Shown here in pieces: positions 18,429 to 27,159 of a stretch of DNA of 64,000 nucleotides. This DNA comes from Hoylesella pleuritidis JCM 14110. GTDB taxonomy: Bacteria > Bacteroidota > Bacteroidia > Bacteroidales > Bacteroidaceae. The notes under the pieces were generated by a model, which did no database searches, was not told the origin of the DNA, and was given only the letters and a program-made list of their open reading frames with translations. Where the stretch lies: the NCBI RefSeq assembly GCF_000613725.1, contig NZ_BAJN01000010.1, positions 43,373 to 107,372 on the forward strand, in the 5' to 3' direction. Made by a program: the position numbers and the translations under genes. How positions within the stretch are numbered: the stretch's first letter is position 1; every line of letters starts with the position of its first letter.

Positions 18429-18906
18429 ATACATCAAACAACTGTTAGATCGCTACTGGAAGTGCGAGACCTCGCTTGCAGAAGAGGATATCCTGCGCAC
18501 GTTTTTCAGTCAATCGACCGTTCCTTCGGAGCTTTTACGCTACCGAGAGTTGTTCACTTACGGGCAACTCAACAAAGAGACGGACGTTTTAAGCGACGAC
18601 TTCGATGAGCGAGTACTGTCTGTGATCGACGAACCAGCACCGGTCAAGGCCCGTACTATCACGATGACGCACCGGCTCAAACCGTTTTTCAAGGCAGCGG
18701 CAGTGGTTGCCATCTTCCTCACACTGGGCAATGCGGCCCAGGTTTCGTTCTCAGACGACAGCGATGTACGTACGAATGTGCCCGCAGGATATGATAAAGT
18801 GCATCGGGGAACATCCGTTGCAATGGGCGATTCTGCCGTTATCGATACGCTGCATCAGCATTTCTCGCAACCTGTGACACAGCCGGCCGCCAATCTGTTA
18901 AAATGA
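18418..18906 (+). CDS. Putative membrane-bound anti-sigma partner
   Basis: 162-residue protein overlapping the sigma gene by 11 bases. The N-terminal ~80 residues are soluble and resemble the short helical domain of Bacteroidota proteins found next to ECF sigma genes (YIKQLLDRYWKCETSLAEEDILRTFF). One hydrophobic segment follows (FFKAAAVVAIFLTLGNAA, about residues 93-110), then a ~50-residue polar tail expected in the periplasm. This layout fits an anti-sigma factor that holds the sigma at the membrane. I infer the role from position and topology only; no defined anti-sigma domain is evident. A terminator follows at 19006. Confidence 0.75.
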   Translation: MDYKYIKQLLDRYWKCETSLAEEDILRTFFSQSTVPSELLRYRELFTYGQLNKETDVLSDDFDERVLSVIDEPAPVKARTITMTHRLKPFFKAAAVVAIFLTLGNAAQVSFSDDSDVRTNVPAGYDKVHRGTSVAMGDSAVIDTLHQHFSQPVTQPAANLLK

Positions 18907-19005
18907 AATTTCTATGCTTTCTCTATAAAATAAATGTTTAGTAAAACAAAGTTGAGGCTGTGAAGTCTCGTTTCTCTCAAATTTTTCATAACATACTAAC
19001 GTAGT

Positions 19006-19047
19006 AAAGGGACCGCTATTCCATCGGGAATAATGCGGTCTCTTTTA
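19006..19047 (+). terminator. Terminator of the sigma/anti-sigma operon
   Basis: Stem AAAGGGACCGC-TATTCC pairing with GGAATAATGCGGTCTCTTT, with a 2-base bulge, followed by TTTTATTG. Confidence 0.75.
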
Positions 19048-19101
19048 TTGTTTGCAGACTGGATAAAGAATGACTTCATACAAAATTCTTTCAGTCCCAC
19101 C

Positions 19102-19407
19102 CCCAACAGGCCACGGCCTCACCTCAACCCCTCTCTTTAGGGAGAGAAGAGTGTTATTGAACTGTATTTGATTGAATACCAGTGGCTTATCTATTGTGTT
19201 GCAATTAACGGTTAAATTCATCGTAATCAATGGTTAAACGGCGTGTATTTAACCGTTAATCGCACTGTGTTTAACGGCTTTTCACGACACGATTAACTGT
19301 TAATTAGATTTCGCTTTGTATATATTTGATAATTAGGAACATATCGGAGCTTGTCCCTCTCCTCTCCTTTTGGAGAGGAGAGGGGTATGAGGCCGTGGCT
19401 TGTTGGG
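19102..19407. repeat. MITE-like composite with 19-bp inverted ends around array R4
   Basis: Ends 19102-19120 and 19389-19407 are inverted copies of CCCAACARGCCACGGCCTC with 18 of 19 matches. Next to each is a pyrimidine/purine hairpin; the right one is a perfect 13-bp stem (19355-19367 with 19372-19384). Array R4 lies in the middle. There is no ORF inside and no clear target-site duplication. Confidence 0.65.
19200..19338. repeat. 22-bp phased dyad array, locus R4
   Basis: Five units with centres 19210, 19232, 19254, 19276 and 19298, all 22 bp apart; the fourth is the asymmetric unit in reverse orientation. TTTGTAT and TTGATAATTA follow on the right. It lies in a convergent gap; no gene is seen in 18907-19416. 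Confidence 0.87.
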
Positions 19408-19416
19408 TATGAGGCC

Positions 19417-21207
19417 TTATCTCATTTTCAACCAATCATACCGGATCATTAAGTCGGATACAGTGTGAGCTTGCTTCAATCGCTTGATTTCTTGTGGCGA
19501 AACATTCTCTCCTGTCACCTCAACATTCATATTAGAGCCCACTGCTGCGGGTGCTTTCGACGGGTCGAGAATGCTTTGTCCGATGCCTTTCCACGCGTAA
19601 TCATCTAAATGAAGCAGGTTGAGAAGCGTGGGATACATATCCACCTGACCCATTACTGCATCGTAACGAAGGCCGACGGGCGAATTAACCACAATAAATG
19701 GCGTGTACTGATGAGCTGAAACCATCTTGTGTCCGATGGTCGATCGCCGAATGTCTTCGCGGTCAGCGGCCAATCCCTCGTGGTCGCCTGTGATAACAAT
19801 CATCGTGTTTTGATAATCGGGGCGCGTCTTCAAGTAATTCAACAAGATGCCGAGTGCGTGGTCGGTATAGTTTGCCATCGTGATAAAATCGCGCATTTTG
19901 GTTGGATAATTGCCGCGAAGTTTGATGCGTTTCAGGGCGTCTGGCAGGATAAACGGGTTGTGTCCTGAGTATGTAACGAGTTGAAGATAAACGTGTTCGC
20001 CGCCTTTCCATATCTCGCCTCGCTGCATTTTCTCTACTGCTTGCTTCATAAACGATACGTCACCGAGCTTCTTTCGCGATCCCACTTTCTCGTCCAAACG
20101 CCAGCAAGGCTTAGCAAGCAGTGTGTCGATACCGAACGATCGCGCTACGATTGCTTGATTCCAAGTCACCGCTTTGTCCACAGTGAGCAGATAACTGCGA
20201 GATTTTTCACGTGCGTGCAGCGCCTTGGTCAGTGTCGGATAAGTGTCGTCGGGATAACGCATAGCATAACATCCGCTGTTGATGGGCAACATTCCCGCAT
20301 TGATCAGCAATTGGCAGTCTATCGACCGACCGCCTTTCACCTGTGTCAAGACGTGCGGTGCATAAAGTGTTGACCGTTCACGCAATACGCGGTTGAGGTT
20401 GGGCGTAATCTCGATACCCTCTATCTGCTGTTCCAACACCCAACTTTCTAACGATTCACAGAGCACAACGACGAGATTATTGCGTCTTGATATGCTGTCG
20501 GGTAGCGGTCGATAAGTTGGCTTTTCGGTCATCCAATGCTCGATTTCACGTCTCATTTCGGGTGTAAAAGGCTTGTCTGTCTGTATCGCGTCATAGCAAA
20601 GATGACCGAAAACGGTATACATCGGGACGATGCAAGTATAGTAATTGGCCGATTGCAGATGGTCGAAGGCCTTGGTAAGGCCGCCTCTCAGTGCGAGTTG
20701 TACGGTCGAAATGCCGGCCACAACGAGTGTCAATACGGCATAAGGTATCATCACCCGCGGACGCTTCGATGGTGAACGACGTCGGCGAAGCCGGTGAACG
20801 AGCAGAGCAATAGTGGACAATGGGAAAAGCATATCTATCCATCGGGCTGAGTCAATGACGCTGGGCAGGAAGTCACTCAGATTTCCTGCGAGCCCGTAAC
20901 TGCTTAACGGAATGACCGAATTATAGGTTCGGCTGTACATTAGATTGCAGATGAGCAGCACATCTACTGCGAACAGCACTGCCAGTTGCACCCAATCGCG
21001 CCGCGTCACAATGTAAGGCAATAGCAAAAGAAGCGAGATGAGCGCCGTATTTACATAAAGTTCGGGTATCGAAAACGATGTAAAGGTAGTTTGGAGGCAC
21101 CAAATGACATCGAAAAGAATGAATTTCAGGAACAGACACAGCGCATATTGTCGTGTCGGAGCATCCCACTGCTTGCGGGGGAAGATGCGTCTTAAAAATC
21201 GTTTCAT
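19417..21207 (-). CDS. LtaS-like phosphoglycerol/phosphoethanolamine transferase (alkaline phosphatase superfamily)
   Basis: 596-residue protein: five or so membrane segments in the first ~170 residues, then a sulfatase-fold domain in the periplasm. Metal-site and fold motifs are VVLCESLESWVLE (conserved Glu), SGHNPF, and VITGDHEGLA near the C-terminus. The position of the catalytic Thr of LtaS (in GKTSD) is GGRSID here, so the presumed nucleophile is Ser295. Relatives transfer a phosphoglycerol or phosphoethanolamine group from a phospholipid to a glycan. In a Gram-negative cell a membrane-glycan or lipid A-type acceptor is likely, but neither donor nor acceptor can be read. A -7 element TATTTTTG lies at 21244-21251. 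Confidence 0.87.
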   Translation of the reverse strand: MKRFLRRIFPRKQWDAPTRQYALCLFLKFILFDVIWCLQTTFTSFSIPELYVNTALISLLLLLPYIVTRRDWVQLAVLFAVDVLLICNLMYSRTYNSVIPLSSYGLAGNLSDFLPSVIDSARWIDMLFPLSTIALLVHRLRRRRSPSKRPRVMIPYAVLTLVVAGISTVQLALRGGLTKAFDHLQSANYYTCIVPMYTVFGHLCYDAIQTDKPFTPEMRREIEHWMTEKPTYRPLPDSISRRNNLVVVLCESLESWVLEQQIEGIEITPNLNRVLRERSTLYAPHVLTQVKGGRSIDCQLLINAGMLPINSGCYAMRYPDDTYPTLTKALHAREKSRSYLLTVDKAVTWNQAIVARSFGIDTLLAKPCWRLDEKVGSRKKLGDVSFMKQAVEKMQRGEIWKGGEHVYLQLVTYSGHNPFILPDALKRIKLRGNYPTKMRDFITMANYTDHALGILLNYLKTRPDYQNTMIVITGDHEGLAADREDIRRSTIGHKMVSAHQYTPFIVVNSPVGLRYDAVMGQVDMYPTLLNLLHLDDYAWKGIGQSILDPSKAPAAVGSNMNVEVTGENVSPQEIKRLKQAHTVSDLMIRYDWLKMR

Positions 21208-21243
21208 ATCTATTGGTCTTTGCTTCGATCAAAATTTCGTATG

Positions 21244-21275
21244 CAAAAATACATAATTAAATTCATAATTCACAA
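21244..21275 (-). promoter_or_regulatory. Promoter of the LtaS-like gene
   Basis: Minus strand TTG (21273-21275), 21 bp, TATTTTTG (21244-21251), 37 bases before the start. Confidence 0.5.
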
Positions 21276-21400
21276 TGAACGATTCATAATCGGTCGTGAT
21301 TATTCTTTAATCGGAAATCGAACGGGGAGAACGAATTATATTCATCGGTCAGTATTTCCTGCCTTTTGAAAAGAAGCTGGCAATGAGTCGACTTTATACT

Positions 21401-21525
21401 CATATCCAATTGAATGTCAGTTAGATACAAAGGTGCTTGCAATTAACTGTTAATCACCGTGCAATTAATGATTAAACGCATGCCGTTTAACGGCTTTTCG
21501 CTGTGCGATTAACGGTTAATTAAAA
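21401..21525. repeat. 22-bp phased dyad array, locus R5
   Basis: Four units with centres 21448, 21470, 21492 and 21514, all 22 bp apart; the third is the asymmetric unit in reverse orientation. It lies between divergent genes. No ORF is seen in 21276-21709. Confidence 0.85.
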
Positions 21526-21709
21526 GCGGAAAAACGGAAACATAAAAAAGAGAATGAATGCGATGGGATAAAAAGTAAATTCTTATATAATATTCAACGA
21601 CTGTCATTCGTTCTTTTCTTAGGTTTGTCCGGACTTATGTCGGAAACTTCGTTAATGAATTATCAACGGTTCATTACCAATCGTCAATTATAAAAACAGT
21701 ATACGATTT

Positions 21710-23473
21710 ATGAAATTTCACCCATCTAAACCGCTCTTTTGGGTACTCGTTCTCAGCATTATCGCTACACTGCCGTTTATCGGTCTGACTGATTTTTACT
21801 CCAAAGGAGAACCTCGCGAGGCTGTTGTGGCCCTCTCGATGCTCAAAAACGGCGACTGGATTCTGCCCGTTAACAATGGCGGCGACATACCTTATAAACC
21901 GCCGTTCTTTCATTGGTGCATCGCAATTTGTTCGCTCCTGCCGGGCTATGTCAGTGAGTTCACCGCTCGGTTGCCGTCGGCACTGTCGCTAATTGTACTG
22001 ACCGGAATCAGTTATATGTTCTTTGCACGTCGCAAAAACGGGCAAATCGCCTTGCTGACAGCCTTTCTGTTACTGACGGCTTTTGAGGTTCACCGGGCCG
22101 GAATGGCGTGTCGCGTGGATATGATGCTTACTGTTTTCATCGTGAGTGCACTCTATTTGTTCTATCGTTGGTGGGAAAATGGGATGGAAGGACTGCCTGT
22201 CGGAGCTGTCCTTTGTATGAGTGGGGCTGTGCTTACCAAAGGTCCTGTGGGCTTTTTGTTGCCTTGTCTTGTGATGGTTGCATTCTTGTGGCTGCGTGGT
22301 AAATCATTTTTCGATACGCTGTTTCGTTTTATCGGCTTCGCAATCTTGTCCGGTCTATTGCCTGCCTTGTGGTATATCGCGGCTTATTGGGAGGGCGGAA
22401 GCACCTTTTTCGACCTTGTGATGGAAGAGAACTTCGGCCGTTTTCTCGGGCGAATGAGTTATGAATCGCACCGACATTCGTTCATTTATAATTTCATTAC
22501 GCTGCTTACGGGATGGTTCCCGTGGACTTTGCTGTTGCTTTTTTCATCATTAACATTGCCGTGGAAGCGTTATCTGCATCGGTTGAAATGGCCGAAGCCT
22601 CGGTCGATCAGGCGCGGATGGTTTGTGCTTACTGGCAAATGCAGAGACGCCGCACCGTTACAGCTTTTCGTGTGGATTGCTTTTCTGTCCATCCTTTTGT
22701 TCTATTGCATCCCTTCGAGCAAGCGAAGTACGTATTTGTTGCCCTGTTATCCCTTTATGGCTTACCTCATTGCAGAATACATCGTGTGGTTGCTCGCATC
22801 TGGAAGAGGTCGTATCGTACGTCTCTATACAGGCTTCTTGGCCGTTTTGGGATTTGTTCTTACGGGGCTGTTTGTCACTGTTCGGACGGGAGTAGTACCC
22901 CATTCGATTTTCCACGGCAAGCACGCAGCAGATAATCAGGCGATGCTCTCGGCCTTGGAACATGCGGATCTCATCAGTTTCAATGGCTTGTTTCTTGCCC
23001 TGTTGCTGTTTGTGACCGTGTCAACGGTGGTTTTTCTCGTCGGTAAAAGTGGTCAACTGCGTAACCGTCGCCTGTTGACCACTACGGCAGCAATGGTTTT
23101 GGCGCTGTTTTTTGCCGTTGATGGTGTGATTCAACCTATCGTTTTAAACACCAAGTCAGACCGGCCTGTCGCAGCATTCATCACGAAGAGGTTCCCGAAC
23201 GACTGTATTTACAGTTACATTAAGGCGCCGAAAATGCACTTCTTTGCTACCAATTTCTATACCGGAGATCGCATCAAGCAGCTGGATTTGTCGAAACCCA
23301 CCGCGGGAATATTGATGATCGGTGCGCGCGATACGGCCGAGTATTTTGCTGAGAAACGCCGGTTCTTCGACTTCAAATACGTTACCCATATTTCGAAAGA
23401 GGTGACAGAGATTCGCGATCAAATCTTTTTCTATCGGTTGGAACGCAGTAAAGGACTCTATAACGAACGCTGA
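21710..23473 (+). CDS. ArnT-like glycosyltransferase, family GT39
   Basis: 587-residue polytopic membrane glycosyltransferase of the ArnT/PMT type. The first loop carries the family catalytic acidic pair region, GLTDFYSKGEPREAVVA (Asp and Glu), followed by DIPYKPPFFHW. About 12 membrane segments lie in residues 10-460 and a periplasmic domain at the C-terminus. Such enzymes move a sugar from an undecaprenyl-phosphate carrier to lipid A or another acceptor on the periplasmic side. Together with the neighbouring LtaS-like gene, transcribed divergently, it suggests modification of outer-membrane glycolipid. The exact sugar is unknown; a call of aminoarabinose transferase would be over-interpretation. 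Confidence 0.9.
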   Translation: MKFHPSKPLFWVLVLSIIATLPFIGLTDFYSKGEPREAVVALSMLKNGDWILPVNNGGDIPYKPPFFHWCIAICSLLPGYVSEFTARLPSALSLIVLTGISYMFFARRKNGQIALLTAFLLLTAFEVHRAGMACRVDMMLTVFIVSALYLFYRWWENGMEGLPVGAVLCMSGAVLTKGPVGFLLPCLVMVAFLWLRGKSFFDTLFRFIGFAILSGLLPALWYIAAYWEGGSTFFDLVMEENFGRFLGRMSYESHRHSFIYNFITLLTGWFPWTLLLLFSSLTLPWKRYLHRLKWPKPRSIRRGWFVLTGKCRDAAPLQLFVWIAFLSILLFYCIPSSKRSTYLLPCYPFMAYLIAEYIVWLLASGRGRIVRLYTGFLAVLGFVLTGLFVTVRTGVVPHSIFHGKHAADNQAMLSALEHADLISFNGLFLALLLFVTVSTVVFLVGKSGQLRNRRLLTTTAAMVLALFFAVDGVIQPIVLNTKSDRPVAAFITKRFPNDCIYSYIKAPKMHFFATNFYTGDRIKQLDLSKPTAGILMIGARDTAEYFAEKRRFFDFKYVTHISKEVTEIRDQIFFYRLERSKGLYNER

Positions 23474-23631
23474 GAGAAGAGTATCTACGGTATTTTTTCT
23501 ACTCTAATTGCGGTGATTTGAATAATTTCTTATAGTTAAAAAAAAAGAAAAAGAGGCTCGTGAAGTAACATTTTCACCTTATCGACGTATTATATAATAA
23601 CGAAGTAATCAAGCCTCAAATACAATTATAT

Positions 23632-25701
23632 ATGAAAAAAATGATGACTCTGGCGACGCTTTTACTCATTGCGTTGTTCGCCAATGCTCAAATGCTGAAC
23701 CCTGTGAAGTTCTCCACGCAGCTGAAAACCAACGGAACGGCCGAAGCCGAGATTGTTTTCAGTGGGAAAATCGATGCTGGGTGGCATGTGTATTCAACTA
23801 ACTTGGGAAGTGACGGGCCCATTTCCGCCACGTTTAATGTGACGAAGCTCGATGGTGTTGAACTTGTCGGGAAGCTTACTCCGCGTGGAAAGGAGATAGC
23901 ACAGTATGATAAGCTGTTTGAAATGAAACTCCGTTATTTCGAGGGTAGCGTGCAATTCGTGCAGAAAGTGAAATTCACGAAACCCAATTATACCATTGAT
24001 GCTTATTTGGAATACGGTGCTTGCAATGATCAAAACTGTATGCCGCCGACGTCGGTCAGTATCAAACAGAGCGGGAAATCGCCTGCCGTGGCTACTGATA
24101 ACATAAAAAAAAACGAATCGCAAGGCACTGACGAACAGATAGATCCGAGCACCTCTGCTGCGGTAAAAGCTGATTCGGCTGTGTCAATGACTGAGAATGC
24201 CGCCGGAGCTCGCGTCGATTCAGCTGCCAATGTACAGTTGTCGGCGGGAGAAGAACAGGCGCTTTGGAATCCCGTCGTTCAACAGTTACAGGCTTTCGGC
24301 GGTACAAATGATATTGCGAACCATTCATTACTCTACATCTTTTTAATGGGGTTGGTGGGCGGTTTGTTGGCTTTGGTAATGCCGTGTATATGGCCTATCA
24401 TCCCGATGACGGTCAGTTTCTTCCTCAAACGGTCCAAAGACGACAAACGTAAAGGTATCCGCGACGCCGTTACTTACGGCATCTCGATTATCGTTATTTA
24501 TTTAGGTTTGGGCTTAGTCATCACTGCCCTCTTCGGTCCCAGCAAGCTTAATGAACTCTCTACGAATGCAGTCTTCAACATCTTTTTATTTGCATTGCTC
24601 GTTGCTTTTGCCTTTTCGTTTTTCGGTTGGTTTGAAATCAAGTTGCCGGACAGCTGGGCTAATTCCGTAGATTCTAAGGCTTCGCAGGCCACCGGTCTCA
24701 TTTCGATATTCTTAATGGCGTTTACGCTGGTGCTGGTATCATTTTCTTGTACCGCACCTATCATCGGATTGCTGCTTGTTCAGACCGTAACGTCGGGCAA
24801 TTGGGTCGGACCTGCGATTGGAATGTTCGGTTTTGCAGTGGCATTGGCACTTCCTTTCACCCTGTTTGCATTGTTCCCGTCGCTCTTGAAACAAGCGCCG
24901 AAGTCCGGTTCGTGGATGAACACGGTGAAAGTCGTGCTCGGTTTTATAGAACTTGCATTCGCTTTGAAGTTCCTTTCAGTAGCCGATCTCGCCTATGGAT
25001 GGCACATTCTCGACCGTGAAGTGTTCCTTTCGCTGTGGATTGTGATATTCGGCGCACTGGGACTCTATCTTATCGGCTCGCTGAAATTCCAAAGCGACAC
25101 CATCGGCGGAGAGTTAAATAAGCCGATGCCAGTGGCTTGTATTATGCTCGGATTGTGTTCGTTGGCTTTCACGATTTATATGATTCCCGGGCTTTGGGGG
25201 GCTCCTTGCAAGGCTGTCAGCGCCTTTGCACCGCCTATCAACACGCAAGACTTCAATCTGAATACCAAGACCGTGGAAGCGAAATATACCAATTATGAGG
25301 AAGGAATGGCTGCAGCCAAAGCACAAGGAAAGCCGGTTCTGATCGACTTCACTGGTTTCGGCTGTGTGAATTGTCGTAAGATGGAGGCCGCCGTGTGGAC
25401 AGACGCGCGTGTCTCAGATAAACTCACTAAGGATTATGTGCTCATCTCGTTGTTTGTCGACGATAAAACGCCGCTCGCTCAACCGATGGAAATCGAACTG
25501 AACGGGCAGAAGCGTACACTAAGAACTATCGGAGACAAATGGAGTTATCTGCAAAGTAGCAAGTTCGGAGCCAACGCTCAGCCTTTCTATGTGGCTGTAG
25601 ACAATCAAGGAAACCCACTAACAGGATCGTATTCTTATAAAGAAGACATTCCCGCTTACTTGGAATTCTTAGACAAAGGATTAGAAAACTATCGCCGCTA
25701 A
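23632..25701 (+). CDS. dsbD: Thiol:disulfide interchange protein DsbD
   Basis: 689-residue protein passing electrons from cytoplasmic thioredoxin to periplasmic thiols. Domains in order: signal peptide (about residues 1-19); periplasmic DsbD-alpha domain with Cys pair in GACNDQNCMPP; a polar Ser/Ala-rich linker (about 150-215); eight membrane segments with the redox cysteines in VMPCIWPIIPM and FSCTAPIIG; and a C-terminal thioredoxin domain with CVNC in GFGCVNCRKME. All three cysteine pairs are present, so it should be active. It is followed after a single base by the cysteine desulfidase gene, a likely two-gene operon. Confidence 0.96.
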   Translation: MKKMMTLATLLLIALFANAQMLNPVKFSTQLKTNGTAEAEIVFSGKIDAGWHVYSTNLGSDGPISATFNVTKLDGVELVGKLTPRGKEIAQYDKLFEMKLRYFEGSVQFVQKVKFTKPNYTIDAYLEYGACNDQNCMPPTSVSIKQSGKSPAVATDNIKKNESQGTDEQIDPSTSAAVKADSAVSMTENAAGARVDSAANVQLSAGEEQALWNPVVQQLQAFGGTNDIANHSLLYIFLMGLVGGLLALVMPCIWPIIPMTVSFFLKRSKDDKRKGIRDAVTYGISIIVIYLGLGLVITALFGPSKLNELSTNAVFNIFLFALLVAFAFSFFGWFEIKLPDSWANSVDSKASQATGLISIFLMAFTLVLVSFSCTAPIIGLLLVQTVTSGNWVGPAIGMFGFAVALALPFTLFALFPSLLKQAPKSGSWMNTVKVVLGFIELAFALKFLSVADLAYGWHILDREVFLSLWIVIFGALGLYLIGSLKFQSDTIGGELNKPMPVACIMLGLCSLAFTIYMIPGLWGAPCKAVSAFAPPINTQDFNLNTKTVEAKYTNYEEGMAAAKAQGKPVLIDFTGFGCVNCRKMEAAVWTDARVSDKLTKDYVLISLFVDDKTPLAQPMEIELNGQKRTLRTIGDKWSYLQSSKFGANAQPFYVAVDNQGNPLTGSYSYKEDIPAYLEFLDKGLENYRR

Positions 25702-25702
25702 A

Positions 25703-26995
25703 ATGCTGACCAAAGACACACGAGATAAGATTCTCACCTTAATTAATAAAGAGGTAGTCCCCGCCGTAGGCTGTACGGAGCCTATGGCGGTGGCTCTCTG
25801 CACGGCTCGAGCGACTGAAACGCTTGGTCGGAAACCTGAAAAGATCACGGCACTATTGAGTGCCAATATCCTGAAAAACGCAATGGGAGTAGGTATTCCA
25901 GGTACGGGAATGATCGGATTATCTATTGCTATCGCCCTTGGAGCTATCGTAGGAAAGTCTGAATATCAATTAGAGGTTATTAAAGATCTTACTCCCGAGA
26001 CGCTCGAAGAAGGTAAAACGCTTACCAAAGAAAACCGAATCAGCATCCAACTGAAACAAAACATCACGGAGAAACTTTATATAGAGATTGTCTGCGAAGC
26101 CCAAAATCATAGCGCGACAGCTGTTATTGCTGGCGGACATACAGACTTCGTATACATTGAGTCAGATGGAAATGTATTGTTGGACAAACGTAGTGAGACT
26201 TCAACTGCAATCGAAGAGGGAGGCATCCAACTCAATATGCGATTGGTATACGACTTTGCTACGACTGCGCCGGTTGATGAACTCCGTTTCATTTTGAAGA
26301 CACGCGACTACAATATCAAGGCTGCTGAGGAATCGCTCAAAGGCAATTACGGCCACTGTTTAGGAAAAACGATGAGCCGTCCACTAAGTCACGGCATCTT
26401 CGGCGACAGCATTTACTCGCACATTATATCGCGAACGGCCTCAGCCTGCGATGCTCGTATGGGTGGCGCAATGATTCCTGTGATGAGCAATTCGGGGTCA
26501 GGTAACCAAGGAATATGCGCTACCAACCCTGTCGTTGTTTATGCGCAAGAGAATAAGAACACCGAAGAAGAACTTATTCGGGCATTGGTGTTAAGCCATC
26601 TCACAGCCATTTACATCAAACAGAGCCTCGGCAAGCTTTCCGCTTTGTGCGGTTGTGTGGTGGCGTCTACGGGCAGCAGCTGTGGCATTACGTATCTAAT
26701 GGGTGGCAACTACGAGCAAATCTGCCACTCAATAAAGAATATGATCGCCAATTTAGCAGGTATGTTGTGTGACGGAGCCAAGCCAAGCTGTTCCCTGAAA
26801 GTTTCTTCCGGTGTGTCGACAGCCCTTCTTTCGGCCCTTCTTTCGATGGAAGGCAGATGTGTAACGTCGGCCGAAGGCATCATCGATGACGATGTTGACC
26901 GCTCTATTCGGAATCTGACAAGTATCGGAGCAGATGCAATGTGCACCACCGACGAAATGGTTTTAGATATTATGACACACAAAGGTAACTGCTGA
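25703..26995 (+). CDS. L-cysteine desulfidase family protein (CyuA/YhaM, UPF0597)
   Basis: 430-residue member of the serine dehydratase alpha-chain-like / UPF0597 family; characterised relatives (CyuA) are [4Fe-4S] enzymes that split L-cysteine to pyruvate, ammonia and sulfide. Seen are VVPAVGCTEPMAVAL at residues 15-29, GTGMIGLSIAIALGAI, SGSGNQGICATNP and the cysteine positions GCVVASTGSSCGITYLMGG and MLCDGAKPSCSLK, matching the cluster-binding cysteines. The start is one base after the dsbD stop codon. Coupling to DsbD suggests a role in cysteine/sulfide and envelope thiol balance. Sulfide production is an inference from the family. Confidence 0.9.
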   Translation: MLTKDTRDKILTLINKEVVPAVGCTEPMAVALCTARATETLGRKPEKITALLSANILKNAMGVGIPGTGMIGLSIAIALGAIVGKSEYQLEVIKDLTPETLEEGKTLTKENRISIQLKQNITEKLYIEIVCEAQNHSATAVIAGGHTDFVYIESDGNVLLDKRSETSTAIEEGGIQLNMRLVYDFATTAPVDELRFILKTRDYNIKAAEESLKGNYGHCLGKTMSRPLSHGIFGDSIYSHIISRTASACDARMGGAMIPVMSNSGSGNQGICATNPVVVYAQENKNTEEELIRALVLSHLTAIYIKQSLGKLSALCGCVVASTGSSCGITYLMGGNYEQICHSIKNMIANLAGMLCDGAKPSCSLKVSSGVSTALLSALLSMEGRCVTSAEGIIDDDVDRSIRNLTSIGADAMCTTDEMVLDIMTHKGNC

Positions 26996-27081
26996 TTGAC
27001 ACATTAACCTTTAACGATTCCTTTTCCAAACGGAAAAATTGAATTATCAATTGTCAGGTCTCAATTATCATTCGGAATCAC

Positions 27082-27089
27082 TATCTTTG
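27082..27089 (+). promoter_or_regulatory. -7 element of the GH20 gene
   Basis: TATCTTTG, 70 bases before the preferred ATG at 27160. No TTG at 20 bp. Confidence 0.5.
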
Positions 27090-27159
27090 CAGAGAATTTC
27101 GATAACCAATGATAATAAGGAAACAAAACACAATGCTTTCGCGACATCAACGTTTAGAA

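Noticed and set aside
17913..18906. A FecI/FecR-type sigma/anti-sigma pair controlling the TonB operon
   Set aside because: The partner protein lacks a FecR domain and the TonB operon is over 20 kb away with its own standard promoter.
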